From Maylandia zebra (Eukaryota > Chordata > Actinopteri > Cichliformes > Cichlidae): 64,000 bases of DNA. The notes under the pieces were generated by a model that saw only the letters and a program-made list of their open reading frames with translations, had not been told where the DNA came from and did no database searches. A program made the position numbers and the translations under genes. The stretch spans positions 33,745,033-33,809,032 of the forward strand of contig NC_135170.1 of NCBI RefSeq assembly GCF_041146795.1, given 5' to 3'. Below are positions 23,661 through 38,804 of this stretch, piece after piece; position 1 is the stretch's first letter; every line of letters starts with the position of its first letter.

Positions 23661-26600
23661 GATGTGTCATTTTTGGTTGACAGTTAAAATAGTGACAATG
23701 GCACAGTTTATGGCAATGACGGTTGAAAGGATAGTAATAAAACACAATTAGTCTTTTCACCTTCTAAGATGCATAAGGCTCAATTGAAAGTTAATTAATG
23801 ATTTAACAGCACTTTTAATAGTTTTTTAATAGTTTGCAAAGATTTCCGGTTGCTGTCCATCATCATTAAACTTCAGTTTATTAGGAACTGTTTGACCTTT
23901 GACGTTAAACTTTGTAAATATGGGAACAATGGTTTCCTAACCATTATTTGATTTGTTTAATTTTTAACTGACTTCCTGCAAATTAAAACAAGAGTGATTT
24001 CTAAGTTTCCTAAAATATGCCAGGCTGTGCACACTCAGTAGTCTGCTGCTGTTCTAGTAAGCAAAACAAGCTCTGTGGGAAGATCTTCTAAGATGGGGAT
24101 GTGGTACATATCACTGTTGTTGTCCCTACAGTATACAGTCACCATGAAATCTTAGCATGTAATGCTTTAACTCAGTTTCAGCTTCTTTTTGCAGATATTA
24201 ATCATATGACGGATTTTACAGTAGGCTTAAAACATGAAAAATGGGCCGCTTTATCTTAAAAGTTTCTTATGGTGCAGCACGAGTTTATGCAGCAGCAGAC
24301 TGACTCACACAAGCAGAGAGTGAACTACACACAGTATCACACTGTGACAGCCTTGTTACATAATAGCACCACAACTTGACCAGTGCCCCTTAGCTATAAG
24401 AGAGCTGTAAGAGTGTTTATGTAAGACTGGAGTGAAATCCTTCGGATTAATGAAGTTCACGCCGTGCAGTTTTAACCTCAGAGCATTCGTACCATCTTCT
24501 CTGTCTACGAATGTTTTATAGCTCAAAGAATTTGAATATTTTTAGCAAACACCACAAAAATCTGGTTATATTGCACATTGGAAATTGTACACCCCTCTTG
24601 GGTGTAGCCTGTCACTGTAAATAAAAATCAGCACACAGCAGTTACTACACCAGCGAGGGCAAAGAATAGGATTGATCCAGACAAAGACAAACGGCTCATT
24701 GTGCTTGGTTGAGTTTTAAAAAGGACGTTGGCACAGACAATGGGAGAGTGCCAGAGGCCATGTGTCAAAGGACAATGTCTTCTTCTGTTCGGTTTCTCTC
24801 TTAGTTGACACTGGCCTGAGAGCTGCAGGTGGCAGCCTGTCACAGCAGCCTAGAGTAGCTTCCTGTCCCTAAACAGTCCAGGTCTGTCTGTGTCTCACTT
24901 GCACTGATCACCTTCTCAGCTGGATGGAGTTTCCCTGCTGTGTAACCTGCACTCTTGAATCGCAGGAGCAGCTGTATCAATTTGCACCTACTCCTGTCAC
25001 CATGAGGGCAGTGACTGGATTTAAAGCTGCAACCTCATCTTACTGCTTCCAATACTATTGTCACGGAAAACAACACCCAGTGCTTCACCAAAGCTCTACA
25101 GTTCAGGAAAATCAAGCAGATTTGTATTTTCCTCCTATCTCGACTAAAATAAACCAATAATTAACGAATTAATTTGAGGTGTTGTGTTCATTTACAGTTC
25201 GAAACTATCATTATCAGTCTCTTGAGTCACATTTCCAGCCTTCTGTTTACTCTCCTTTAGCTCTGTTTTGGTCACATTCTTCCTCAGCTGCTACACGATC
25301 AAGTACAATCATCAGGTGCTCTGTAAATAAGTGACTGTTGCATTTGAAAAAAAAAAAGACTATTAACTTGAAGAGTAAAAGTATGGACTAGAAAGCTAAA
25401 CAATGGCCTGAAACTCACTCACAAAAGCCCAGAAGAACTGCAGAGTCCAGCACTAGTTATTTGTTATCTTTTATCATATATCAGACTGTATCTTTTTTAA
25501 TTGGTTTGATCGACTTCTTCTCAAACTGAATTTGAGAGTTATTCAATGATTTAATCAGAATTAAGATGAAAAGTTTTATAGGGATCAAAGCAAAGGAACC
25601 AAATGGTCATTTTATTGTCTCGTGGAAATACTTCGCCTCCGGTGCAGCTCGACCAACAACAGCCCAGTCAGAGAATGAAGCAGCTTATGTTTCACTGAGT
25701 CATGAAGCTCACGCTGGAGACCTAAAAGCCTTTATACAAACTTCTCCATATATGTGAAATTATTCCAAAGGACCTGCAATTAGATTGTGATGCGTTACTT
25801 CTGTCCTGTTAGCACTGACACACCTGTTAGAGCAGGATTTACCCAGCCGTCAGAATGATTGTGATAAAGAGCGATTACATTATTACACTAACAAACTACA
25901 GCTGCAGCGCTGCTCTAACAGACTCTTTGCATTTTATTTTGCTACAGTAAAAATTTAACCAAAAACACACGCGCGTCAGAAATCTAAGGTTTCAGTCTGC
26001 TGAGTGTAATATTTCATTCCTGCAATCATTTATTGTTTGATTATTTTATGAACTAATTGCGTTAATCCAGAAATATCAAAAGGAGACTGAGAAATGTTTA
26101 TATAACTATGGAAATTCCTAAATGTACTACTTTATTTTGAAAAGGAAATGCAACAGCAATTTAGAGTAAGCTGAGCCGATTCTGTGTTATTCCTGTTTTA
26201 CTTCAGGCTTGTGTGTAACCACAGCTAAAACAAATCAAATCTTTGTAATCTCTCTGCAACTGTATGAATAGCTACAGTTAGAAATGCACGCTATCTAATC
26301 TTCCTGATAGCCCGGGGTCAGGGTTCAGGTATGCTTATGGTGCACCTGGAGAACTTTCAGTTTCCTTAAAAACATTTACTGCAGACAACACAAGGTGGAA
26401 AACACGACTCAGTCCTCCACATGTAAATACTGATGCAGGATTAGCAGAAAACCAAAGAGAAAGCACGGCTCTCGGCTCTTAGTAGATTTGTCTTGTAGGG
26501 GAAACGTATAGACAAGTGCCCTTGGAATAAAAGAGGCTTTATGTGTACATGTGACAGGGGGTTAAACAGCTTTGTAATTGGTTTACTGTTTCAGGGTAGA

Positions 26601-26715
26601 ATGCAAAGTCCATGGGTAATATCCAGTGGGTGATGAGGGGGAGGGGAGGTATTAAGAAAATGAGTATTTAAGACATCATTTGGTTGTTGCATATTAGCTA
26701 AATGAACCGACTGTG
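23661..26715. other. Intergenic between mmd and smim36; no gene seen
   Basis: AT-rich DNA. Short frames near 24628-25757 have no domain signs or splice support. Confidence 0.5.
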
Positions 26716-26765
26716 TTTGAGAATAGAATAGACTAGAATATCCCTTTCATGTACACGTATGTCGC
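26716..26765 (-). repeat. Possible LINE 3' tail relic, minus orientation
   Basis: GAATAGAATAGACTAGAATA followed by CCCTTTCATGTACA resembles the repeated tail and adjoining end of fish L2-like LINEs read in reverse. It is short, so weakly supported. Confidence 0.3.
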
Positions 26766-28184
26766 CGTAATGAAATAAATGTACTGAATGTATTTAAAGT
26801 GTCATCACAAACCCCAAACATAACTTTACTAAAAATGAAGGCAAATAGTTGCTTATTTTATTTAAAATTTCATGCACTTTTTGATTGCAAATTGTTTCCT
26901 TTTGCTTTCTCAAAAAAAGGACAATCAGTGTCGCACTACTGACAGTATGTTTTTGCTTTGCCTCATCATGTTGCAAACCTTTAATAGAAACATTAAAGCT
27001 TGCCATCACAGGGCTTTACTTTGACATTGAGCAGAGGATTATTTTACACTCTCCTGTTTGTCATCACTCACTCACTCCACTCATGGTGTCACAGTTTTCC
27101 TCATCTATTTAATAGATGCAATTTAATATTAACTACAAACACAGGAACAGCTTATTTTCCTTTTCTCGTCTTCCACAGTGAAAAAACTGAATCGAATATA
27201 ATAAAATGAATAAGTGTTAATTAATCATGAACAATCTGTTTAACTGCCATCGAAAGAAAGAAAATGTCAAATGAATGAAACGTTTTTAAGTCTAAATAAC
27301 TATTTAAACTTAAAAATGTTTAATTTGGCTTTAGCATGATGCACAATATAAAAGTACAATGGATCAGCACCTTTAAATCCCAGTGATTTTACAAAGCTTC
27401 TCATTCATCCAATCACCTGTGCTGCACGCTGGCATGCCATTGCCATGCAGAGAGGGCACAGCCTGAACCTCTGAGCCTGTTAATGATGGACAACTGGTCT
27501 GACGGGCAGAGCCACAGTCACCGCAGCACGAAAATGCAAAACTAAACAGAGTATTTAGGTCAGGAGCTCTCCCGCTGCAGCGTTTTCCGTACCCATCTTA
27601 ATTAATCTCGCATCTATCGAGCTGAGCCTGCCGCTCTGTGTAATGGAAAGCACAAAGGCAGGATTACTATTGCTGCCGTTCTGTCCTCTTTTTACACACC
27701 TCAGTGTCAAAGGCCAACATCTATTATATCACAACCAATACTTAGAACGAGAACTGACTGTACTTTAACTGTGTCAGCTGGGAAACACATCCTCATTAGA
27801 CAGAAATAATTTGGCCTCATTTAAAAAATGTAAAAAAAACTCCATCGATACACAAGAAGTTTTAATACTATATGTACAGTTTTATTAAAGTCTCATGTCT
27901 ATTAGATTCTGGAAAGTATTGATCACGATGTCACATTTTTCATTTTGGAGGAGAAACTATTGTGAGAGTAGCTGAAATCTGCAAAAATACAAGAATTAGA
28001 GTGATTGAAACATTAACTCAAATATTACAGTGTGATTTTGATGTGTGCATGATATAATTAAAGTCTGCTGTTAGTACATTTAACCACCAAACTAAATGCA
28101 GTGACCTATCTTAAATGAAATTAGTGCTTAGTGCACATATTCACATTTTGTCCATATTTTATTTAATAATCTGTAGTTTATTAT
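26766..28184. other. Intergenic; no gene seen
   Basis: AT-rich DNA without supported frames. Some better-than-average GC segments (27400-27700) could be conserved noncoding sequence, but this cannot be judged from one genome. Confidence 0.45.
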
Positions 28185-28351
28185 AGACGCTGGAGAGATT
28201 ATATCTCTCGGCTGGCCTGGGAACGCCTTGGTATTCCCCCGGATAAGCTGGAGGAGGTGGCTGGGGAGAGGGAGGTCTGGGCCTCTTTGCTTAGGCTGCT
28301 GCCCCCGCGACCCGGCCCCGGACAAAGCGGATGAAGATGGATGGATGGATA
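28185..28351 (+). mobile_element. RTE/Rex3-like LINE 3' end
   Basis: An open frame of 49 codons to a TGA at 28332-28334 contains RDYISRLAWERLG, then EEVAGEREVWASL, then LLPPRPGPG. This is the well-known C-terminus of teleost RTE-clade (Rex3/Expander-type) polyproteins. It is followed at once by the family's (GATG)n tail, to about 28351. Only the last 5% or so of the element is present. The frame is intact. Confidence 0.8.
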
Positions 28352-28479
28352 GTTTATTATAGATGTTATAGATTTATTTAGGAGTGCTGTGATTGGTGTT
28401 CGGTTTTGATGTTTTTCGGCTTTGACTTGTCGATGTTGTGAGATTAAGCCATCCATGGACCCCATGACCACAGTAACAC

Positions 28480-28721
28480 CTTTACTCTCATGTACTGTAG
28501 CACATGTACAGTACATGAGATTATCCTCATACATGTTATACATATCTCTGTACAATTTTTCTATACATATTTCAGTACATTGTTGCCTGTATATACAAAC
28601 TTCAGTTGCTCATGTATGTAGGACCACTTTGTGTCTTCCTTTTATATTTTATATAATTTTCTCATCCGCAGGATAATAAAGGTCTATTCTATTCTATTCT
28701 ATTCTATTCTATTCTATTCTA
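28480..28721 (+). mobile_element. LINE/SINE 3' end with (ATTCT)n tail
   Basis: Sequence rich in TACATG/ATGTA motifs leads to CCGCAGGATAATAAAGGT and then seven or so ATTCT units (28685-28721). Many fish L2/Rex-like elements end with this arrangement of an AATAAAG-like box plus a short tandem tail. The exact family is unsure, and the 5' limit is a guess. Confidence 0.45.
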
Positions 28722-30294
28722 CGCATTCGTACTATGTGAAACAAATATTAAAAGGTTGTAATTTTATAATAATTAAAAGGCTGTAAATTATAAACTAAAA
28801 GTGCAGTTTTAACAGTAGCAAAGATCTCTTAACGCCCTCTTTTGCCCATTGACCTTTGACCTTTGGTTATGAATTGGTTTCCTTTTTAATTAGGTAAAAA
28901 AAAAATTAGTGTGTTTAAATTGGTGTTAATTAAAACTCAGTTACTCTATCATGCTATATCAGGTTTATGTGCCTTATCTTTTATGCTAGTTGCACTATTT
29001 TAATTTGCACAATCAAAATTATTTATTGATTTAATTTTTGCACAAACCAGAGAGAATCTAACTGAGGCTATTTCTGGAGCCGTTGTATATTTGTCTTCTG
29101 TTTGGCGAGCCTTTCCCTTTACAAAGAATCATCCTGACCTCTTTTATGAATGTGATCTGTTTATGGTGCATTTCTTAGAAGATCCAGGATTACACTGAGA
29201 GCCATCCAGACTTTAGATCCAGATTCAGACAGCTATTTCTGTTGAGGGCTGGCAGCACAGCACAGCCGTAATCACAATGTCCAGAATAATCAGCAAACAG
29301 GACGGCTAGCTTCGTTTTTTTCCAAGTTTAATGTTGTTTCCTTTTTGTTAAATCCCAGATGTCTTTTTATATTTGTTTCTGTAAAATGAAACTGAAGCTA
29401 TCATTGATGAATAAACTGCAAAACACATTGCTGTACCATGATTTCAGTGTTTTATAGCTACAATTACTGTGTATACTCCAAACTGTTTCTGAAAAGTTAA
29501 CAACAATCATGTAAACTAAATACAAAATATTTTATATCTCCAAATGTGCAACAGGAAAGTTGCAAACTGCTGGAGAAAATGTTGTGAAGCAAATTGAGTT
29601 CAGTTCAGCAACATGTGTTTTTATATGTAAAGCAACAAGAGTCGCCTCTGGGTGCTCGAAGCAAAGACACATAATCACAATTCTTCTGTTGTCTCTGAAA
29701 ATCTGTTTGAAACAAAGACAAAATAATCAACATAGTTTACCAAATGAAGAGAAAGACAAAGAGAAATATAATATACAGACGTTCCTGGGAATTCACCAGC
29801 GGACTCAAACATGAAACAGAAAAAATATCTTTCTGCTCTTAAATGTGAAGAAACATTGAAGGAAAATTAGAAATGGAGAAATAAACCGACGGGGTTACGA
29901 ACAATCACACAAAGAATACATGCAGATGAGTTAAAGCTACGATTCAGCTTTTTGTACTGCTACTATTTATTTCCACACATTTAAATAATGATAAAGGGAA
30001 TGATGATAGGTCTTTAAAATTAATTTAAAAAATGAATGCAATTCTTTTACATCTGTTAGGAGATTCTTAGATAATTAGTTCGTAATACTGTATTCCTGTG
30101 CAATATCCCATCTGCCCTCCTGTCATATTTCTTTTCAAGATTTTCTTATTTAATCACTAGTGTACATATGTTTATATTTATAGATACATATATATTTAGT
30201 CATCTTTTCTCTTTTACCACGTCTCTCTAATATTTTGCTCCTTACTATTTTTCTATTTTTTTTTATTATTTTATTATATTTTATTATATTTTCT
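28722..30294. other. Intergenic; no gene seen
   Basis: AT-rich; no supported frames or named repeats. Confidence 0.45.
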
Positions 30295-30395
30295 TCTACT
30301 GTACCATGCTGCTGAGTGACTGCTGCTCGTCAAACACATTTCATTGCAATGTTGACCCTGTGCTAACTTGCATATGACAAATAAAACTGAAAACT
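30295..30395 (+). mobile_element. L2-like LINE 3' end relic
   Basis: CATTTCATTGCAATGTTGA, then AACTTGCATATGACAAATAA and ACTGAAAACTGA form the typical 3' end of CR1/L2-group elements in fish. Recognised from memory of the family. Confidence 0.5.
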
Positions 30396-32152
30396 GACTT
30401 TTCTGCTTTTTAAATCTATTAAATGTATATTATATTATCAATTGTTAATTTGATTGTTTTCTTTTTGTTGGATCTTTTGTTCTTACATGCGGAGCTTTAA
30501 ATACAAAGAACAGGAGGTGAAAGCTGCAGGGACATAAAAGTAAAGTGAATATCTTTTGATTTACTGATGTGTGAAAAAAACCTACTAAAAGTACTAAAAG
30601 AAAACAGGCAGCATGGGAGCACTGGGCAGAGATGAAACAACATCACACACACACAACATAACTAAAGCAACGCATTTGAATGTTAATATTTACATTCCTT
30701 TTTGACCCTTTGAAGGAAAAACATTACTGTACTGTTAAAAATGGTCAAATCAGTGACCTGCTGTTAAAATACCTTCTCTCTCAGGGTTGGCATTTGCGGT
30801 ATTTAATTATATTTGGTATTTTAAACTTATATCCGCCCTGTGACACTGAGTACGAGACAGAAACCATTACAGGTTGACAGGTTCTAGTGTCTCAGATGCT
30901 CAGATTACAGAGCCAGGAGCACCGGGGTCATTATTGTTAGCTGATTTCTTTTTAGGAAACGCTACAACTGATACAATAGAATCTCATTAAACTAAAGTAA
31001 AACATAATTTACCGGAAACATCTTTAGTTTTAGTCTCAGTGTCTGTGATCAAATTGGTCAACACAACCATCAGGAGTCGGTCTGATTTCTGAAACGCAGA
31101 CCTGACTGTGCGTGGGTGTTTGTATTGTAACACCTGGTCTGAATTCCTGTCAGTTATCACTTATATTATAATTAAAACAACAACAAGCAGTTAGAATAAT
31201 AAAAGGCACACGAGATTAACAATACAGACGACCTGAAGTGAAAATGTAAACAGTTTGATCACAACCGGAAGGAGCATAAAAGCAGATCATAGCCAAGTCC
31301 TGGAAAAGCTTTAGAGATGGAAACGTTAATAACACCCTCTCGTGCACTCTCACTCTGCAGCTTTATGTTAACTGTGCACTGTTTGCTCGACAAACACAGC
31401 TAATGTGAGTGCTCGCTTGTTTCTCACACCTTGATATGCTTTATCTGCACTTCGGTGATGTGGCAGACAAAAGGAAACCCTTCGAGCTTAACCCCGGCTT
31501 TATGCTGCTTATTCTTATCGAAATGTTTAAGATATTAAGCAAATTAACTTTTAACGTGGGGATCTAATAATGCTCGCTCAGGAACCTGATAAGAAACTTT
31601 CAACAACTACATCGATGCACGTCACATTTCCTCGAGTTATGTAAGAGGTGACAGTTAGTCCTGCCTTAAACAATTGTTCAGCACTGACCCCTGAACTGCA
31701 GCCAGATCTGAGCGCTTGGTTTCAATAAAGCCAAGATGACTGTTTTATATGGCAAAGAGGTGCAAAGTCCAAAGACACTGAAGAATATTTATTCTGCATA
31801 ACAGCACGTTTTATATTTTTCTAACCTTAATCCAGAACCTTTCATCCCACTCTTCTCAGTCAGCGCAACAGACATGCCCCTCTTATTCTTCGTCTTTTAT
31901 TGGTTGTGACATTTGCTTTCCAGAGGTGACTGCAGGCTTTGCCTTTAGATCCTTGAGATAAAGAGGGATTTCACGTGCATGCACACAGTACTTAAATACA
32001 TCAACACATGTCACTCTCCCTTACCGTCCGAGTTTGGTCCTATGTAGGTCAAATCGTAGCATTGTCCCAGGAAAAAAGTCAAAACAAAAGAACAAAAATA
32101 ACCCCAGAAAAAGTGCAAAAATGAGTTGGGTATAAACAGAGGTAAGTTGCAC
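30396..32152. other. Intergenic, possibly including the smim36 3' UTR
   Basis: No supported frame. Part of this may be 3' UTR of smim36, which runs on the minus strand into it, but no clear poly(A) signal stands out close to the stop. Confidence 0.4.
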
Positions 32153-35544
<3,392 letters not shown>

Positions 35545-35572
35545 ACTGTAAATAAAGGATGGACATAGGCTC
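35545..35572 (-). repeat. Dispersed repeat end (TATACAGTCTATG-like)
   Basis: CATAGACTGTAAATAAAGG is the reverse complement of a motif also found at 47112-47134 and 53671-53694. All three look like ends of one dispersed fish repeat family. Confidence 0.4.
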
Positions 35573-35770
35573 TTTTCAAGCCTCAACACACCGCAATCTT
35601 ATAATGTTCAGAGGAGATGGTGCACCAATAACTTATATGATAACTTATTTAGCTTAATATATATGTGCACATACTGAAAATGACAGCCTCCACACAGCAT
35701 TTAATCTCTTAATAGACTCAACTGGCTTCTCTAAATGTAAAAGAACCCACCCACCACTTTAATTTGAGAT

Positions 35771-36050
35771 CAGGGGTCTCAAATTCAAATGAGCCACAAG
35801 CCACTGCTGGCACCGTCATCTCATTGGACTGCCACTGTAGTGTTCACGTAGTAGAAATAATTATATTTGTTATTATTATATTTACATGCTTCCCGTTTCT
35901 GCTCAGTGACAACTCGTACTTTTCAACTCTCCTTTTTCTCCCTCACAGACACATAACAGGTATGGCCATCCATTCTCCCTCGAGGGGCAACTGTTGTTGT
36001 AATTTAGTGCTACATAGATAAAACTGAATTGAAACTGAATTGCACTGAGC
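35771..36050 (+). repeat. Cluster of dispersed repeat fragments
   Basis: Starts with CAGGGGTCTCAAATTCAAAT, a hAT-type terminus common in fish genomes. Ends with GGGGCAACTGTTGTTGTAAT then AAAACTGAATTGAAACTGAA, a widespread short-repeat tail. No matching second terminus was found, so this is a decayed composite. Confidence 0.4.
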
Positions 36051-37538
36051 TTATGTGCGACATGCATGCATGCTGTAAATCCCTCCTAGTTAATGTTAAC
36101 ATACAAATAATGTGATCTCCATTCATGAAAAGAAGAAAAAAACGGTGCTTCTAATAATAATTTCTAAATAAATAAATATGAATATTTACATGTGAGTTTA
36201 AATCTGTGTCATATTCGCCACATCAGGCAGTTTTTTGTAATTAAAAAAATAACCTCATCATTTTGTACAACTTAAAAATGTATTGTGTGATTTATATAAG
36301 TTACACTGATGAAGTCTCAAAAACTCACTAAAGTCACGTAACACATGACACACTTGGCTTTAAATGGTTAAAATCTCAAGAGAATAAAACTGAGTGGAGA
36401 AAGGGTTACACAGTTACAGTTACACAACAGTTCAAATCCACCGTTCAATCCTTGGAATTAGAATTTGCTCATTTTCCTTTAGTGGGCCATGAGGGAATAT
36501 TTTGTTCAGGCTGAACTGGCCTGCAGGGGCAGAAAACACACAGAGGAAGGAGGTGATGAAGATGGTGAGTCCTTCGTCTTCTCCCTGTAACAGCAGGGGT
36601 TTTCCATGAAGTCTTACACAACCGAGATGCTGCTCAGAGAACGATCGGGGCTACGTAACAATTCTTTCCTTTGACCATTTCATCATTTATGTATTTATGC
36701 AAATTAAAAATATCTTTTCTTCATTGTAATTTTTTAAAATAAGAGTTTAAGTGATGCCAAGACTGAGAAAAAAAGGTTAAATAAAAGCAACTGATGTAAA
36801 GACTAAAATAATACTAAAAATCAGCTGTTTTGAAGCCCAACAAAGGTGAAGTACCTGATATTTAAACACTCACTCACTATTTGTCTATCTGGGGTTTATT
36901 CTACAGCATGGTTGTTATCTACACATACACACGACGGGTCACTACTAATGAGAAACTCTTCTTTGTAAGAGATCAAACTTATACATTCTCATTATATCTT
37001 CCTCCTCTTCATACACCTCCTCCACAACTGCTCTCTCCTCCCTCATTTCCACACTCATCCTCTTCCTCCTTACCTCAGTCACCATCTGCTGGAATTAAGT
37101 CACAAAGGCATAAGCATGCTTATCTATTCCTAATATTGCCAGAATTACTTACTGTCAGCAGATAAGACATGCGACCCTCCCATCTACAGACAGCTGGCAA
37201 CAAGCGGCTAAACAACAACAACAGCTGGTTATAAACTCACATTATGCCAGCTAATATTAGGCACGAGTGTTCTAAAATCATATTCTCCCTCTGATAAACA
37301 GTTTGATTACATTCTCACATCTTATTTATCCAAGTCCAACAATGTTAGATCCATTTCAAAGAAAGTTTCTCTAACACAGCTGCAGAAACAGCAGCGCTTA
37401 CCAACAGAAATTCAACAATACACATCAGTATAGCGTTCATGAGTGAACCTCACTGAGTCATCGATTCGTATCGGACAAGATGTGACCACGTGGCATATTG
37501 ACAGCTGAGGTAAACAGCAGAGAGACGGTCTGCACTCA
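36051..37538. other. Intergenic; no gene seen
   Basis: AT-rich, with a pyrimidine-rich patch (36990-37080). Nothing supported. Confidence 0.45.
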
Positions 37539-37546
37539 CTATAGAT

Positions 37547-38796
37547 CAGGGTGGGCAACTCCAGGCCTCGAGGGCCGGTGTCCTGCAGGTTTTAGATCTC
37601 ACCTTGGGTCAACACACCTGAACAGAGATGGGCAGTAACGCGTTACTTGTAACGTGTTACTGTAATCTGATTACTTTTTTCAAGTAACGAGTAAAGTAAG
37701 GGATTACTATTGCAAAAACGGTAATTAGATTACCGTTACTTTCCCGTAGGAACGCTGCGTTACTGTGTTACTAAACCGTGATTTTTTGCGAGAATGTCTC
37801 ATGACAGTGACGTAAGCAAGTGCGACGTTAGTGGCAACAGCTGTGTGCAGATCAACAATGGATCACATATCGATTGTGGGAGAGAGTATGAGCGTGCAGC
37901 GTTTAAAGCGTGGAAGTACTGACCTTACTTTGAGTTTGATTCCATAAAAAGTGATAAAAACATTAGCGTCCATCGTGCGTGGGAAGAAAACTTCTTTTTA
38001 CAGCGAAAAAAACCCTAAACTTCCAAACAAGCACAGAGTGCGTAACGACGTAATGAGAAATTCACAGAGAAACTCGCGGATTCTTCAACTGACCGCGGCA
38101 CACCTGCACCAGGGTAAACCTCCGCCTACCCTGCTCCTGCTTTACAGGTGAAAATAGAGCAACAGGGCGGCTGAGTCTTTGACTTTATTTATTTTCTGCT
38201 GTGTTTTACTTGCATCTATTTGAAAGAGTGAGTATAAACACAAAAAATATTTTATTTTATGTGCTGGAAAGTGCAGAAAATAGGTTTAAATGTTAAACTA
38301 ATTTATTCAACTCAGAGAATGTTGCATATAATTACATTTTTGCTTGATGCATAAAGTTAAAAGATTAAAACTAATAAAACAAGTTAAAAAAAAGAGACTT
38401 TTCCATTTGATTACATTTTGTATGATGGATTATGTAGAAAAAGTAGAATTGGGCTGAAAGATCTATCGCTTTATCACCTCTTCAGGTTGTAAATTGTGTT
38501 TTTAAAAAGTAACTAAGTAACTAAGTAATTAATTACTTTTGAAAATAAGTAATCAGTAAAGTAATGGGATTACTTTTGGGGGGAAGTAATCAGTAATTAG
38601 TTACTGATTACTTTTTTCAAGTAACTTGACCAACACTGCACCTGAATCACACGATTAGTTCGTTACCAGGCCTCTGGAGAACTGCAGGACATGTTGAGGA
38701 GCTAATTTAGTCATTTAAATCAGCTGTGTTGGTTCAAGGACACATCTAAAACCTGCAGGGACACCGACCCTCGAGGCCTGGAGTTGCCCACCCCTG
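37547..38796. mobile_element. Outer hAT-type MITE with 8-bp target duplication, interrupted
   Basis: Flanked by the identical octamer CTATAGAT (37539-37546 and 38797-38804). It starts CAGGGTGGGCAACTCC and ends with the inverted copy GGAGTTGCCCACCCCTG. The inverted repeats stay similar for about 75 bp. CAG termini and an 8-bp duplication are hAT hallmarks. Without the element nested in it, it would be about 230 bp long and noncoding, so non-autonomous. Confidence 0.85.
37623..38638 (+). mobile_element. Inner hAT-type element nested in the outer MITE
   Basis: 1,016 bp, flanked by the identical octamer CACCTGAA (37615-37622 and 38639-38646). Termini are CAGAGATGGGCAGTAAC and, inverted at the right end, CAGTGTTGGTCAAGTTAC. 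Both subterminal regions are packed with GTAAC/GTTAC motifs, probably transposase-binding repeats. Around 37899-38000 one frame reads AFKAWKY, stop, PYFEFDSIKSDKNISV. This resembles the start of the BED-finger domain that opens fish hAT transposases, but it is broken by a stop. So the copy is a defective internal-deletion derivative. Confidence 0.8.
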
Positions 38797-38804
38797 CTAT
38801 AGAT

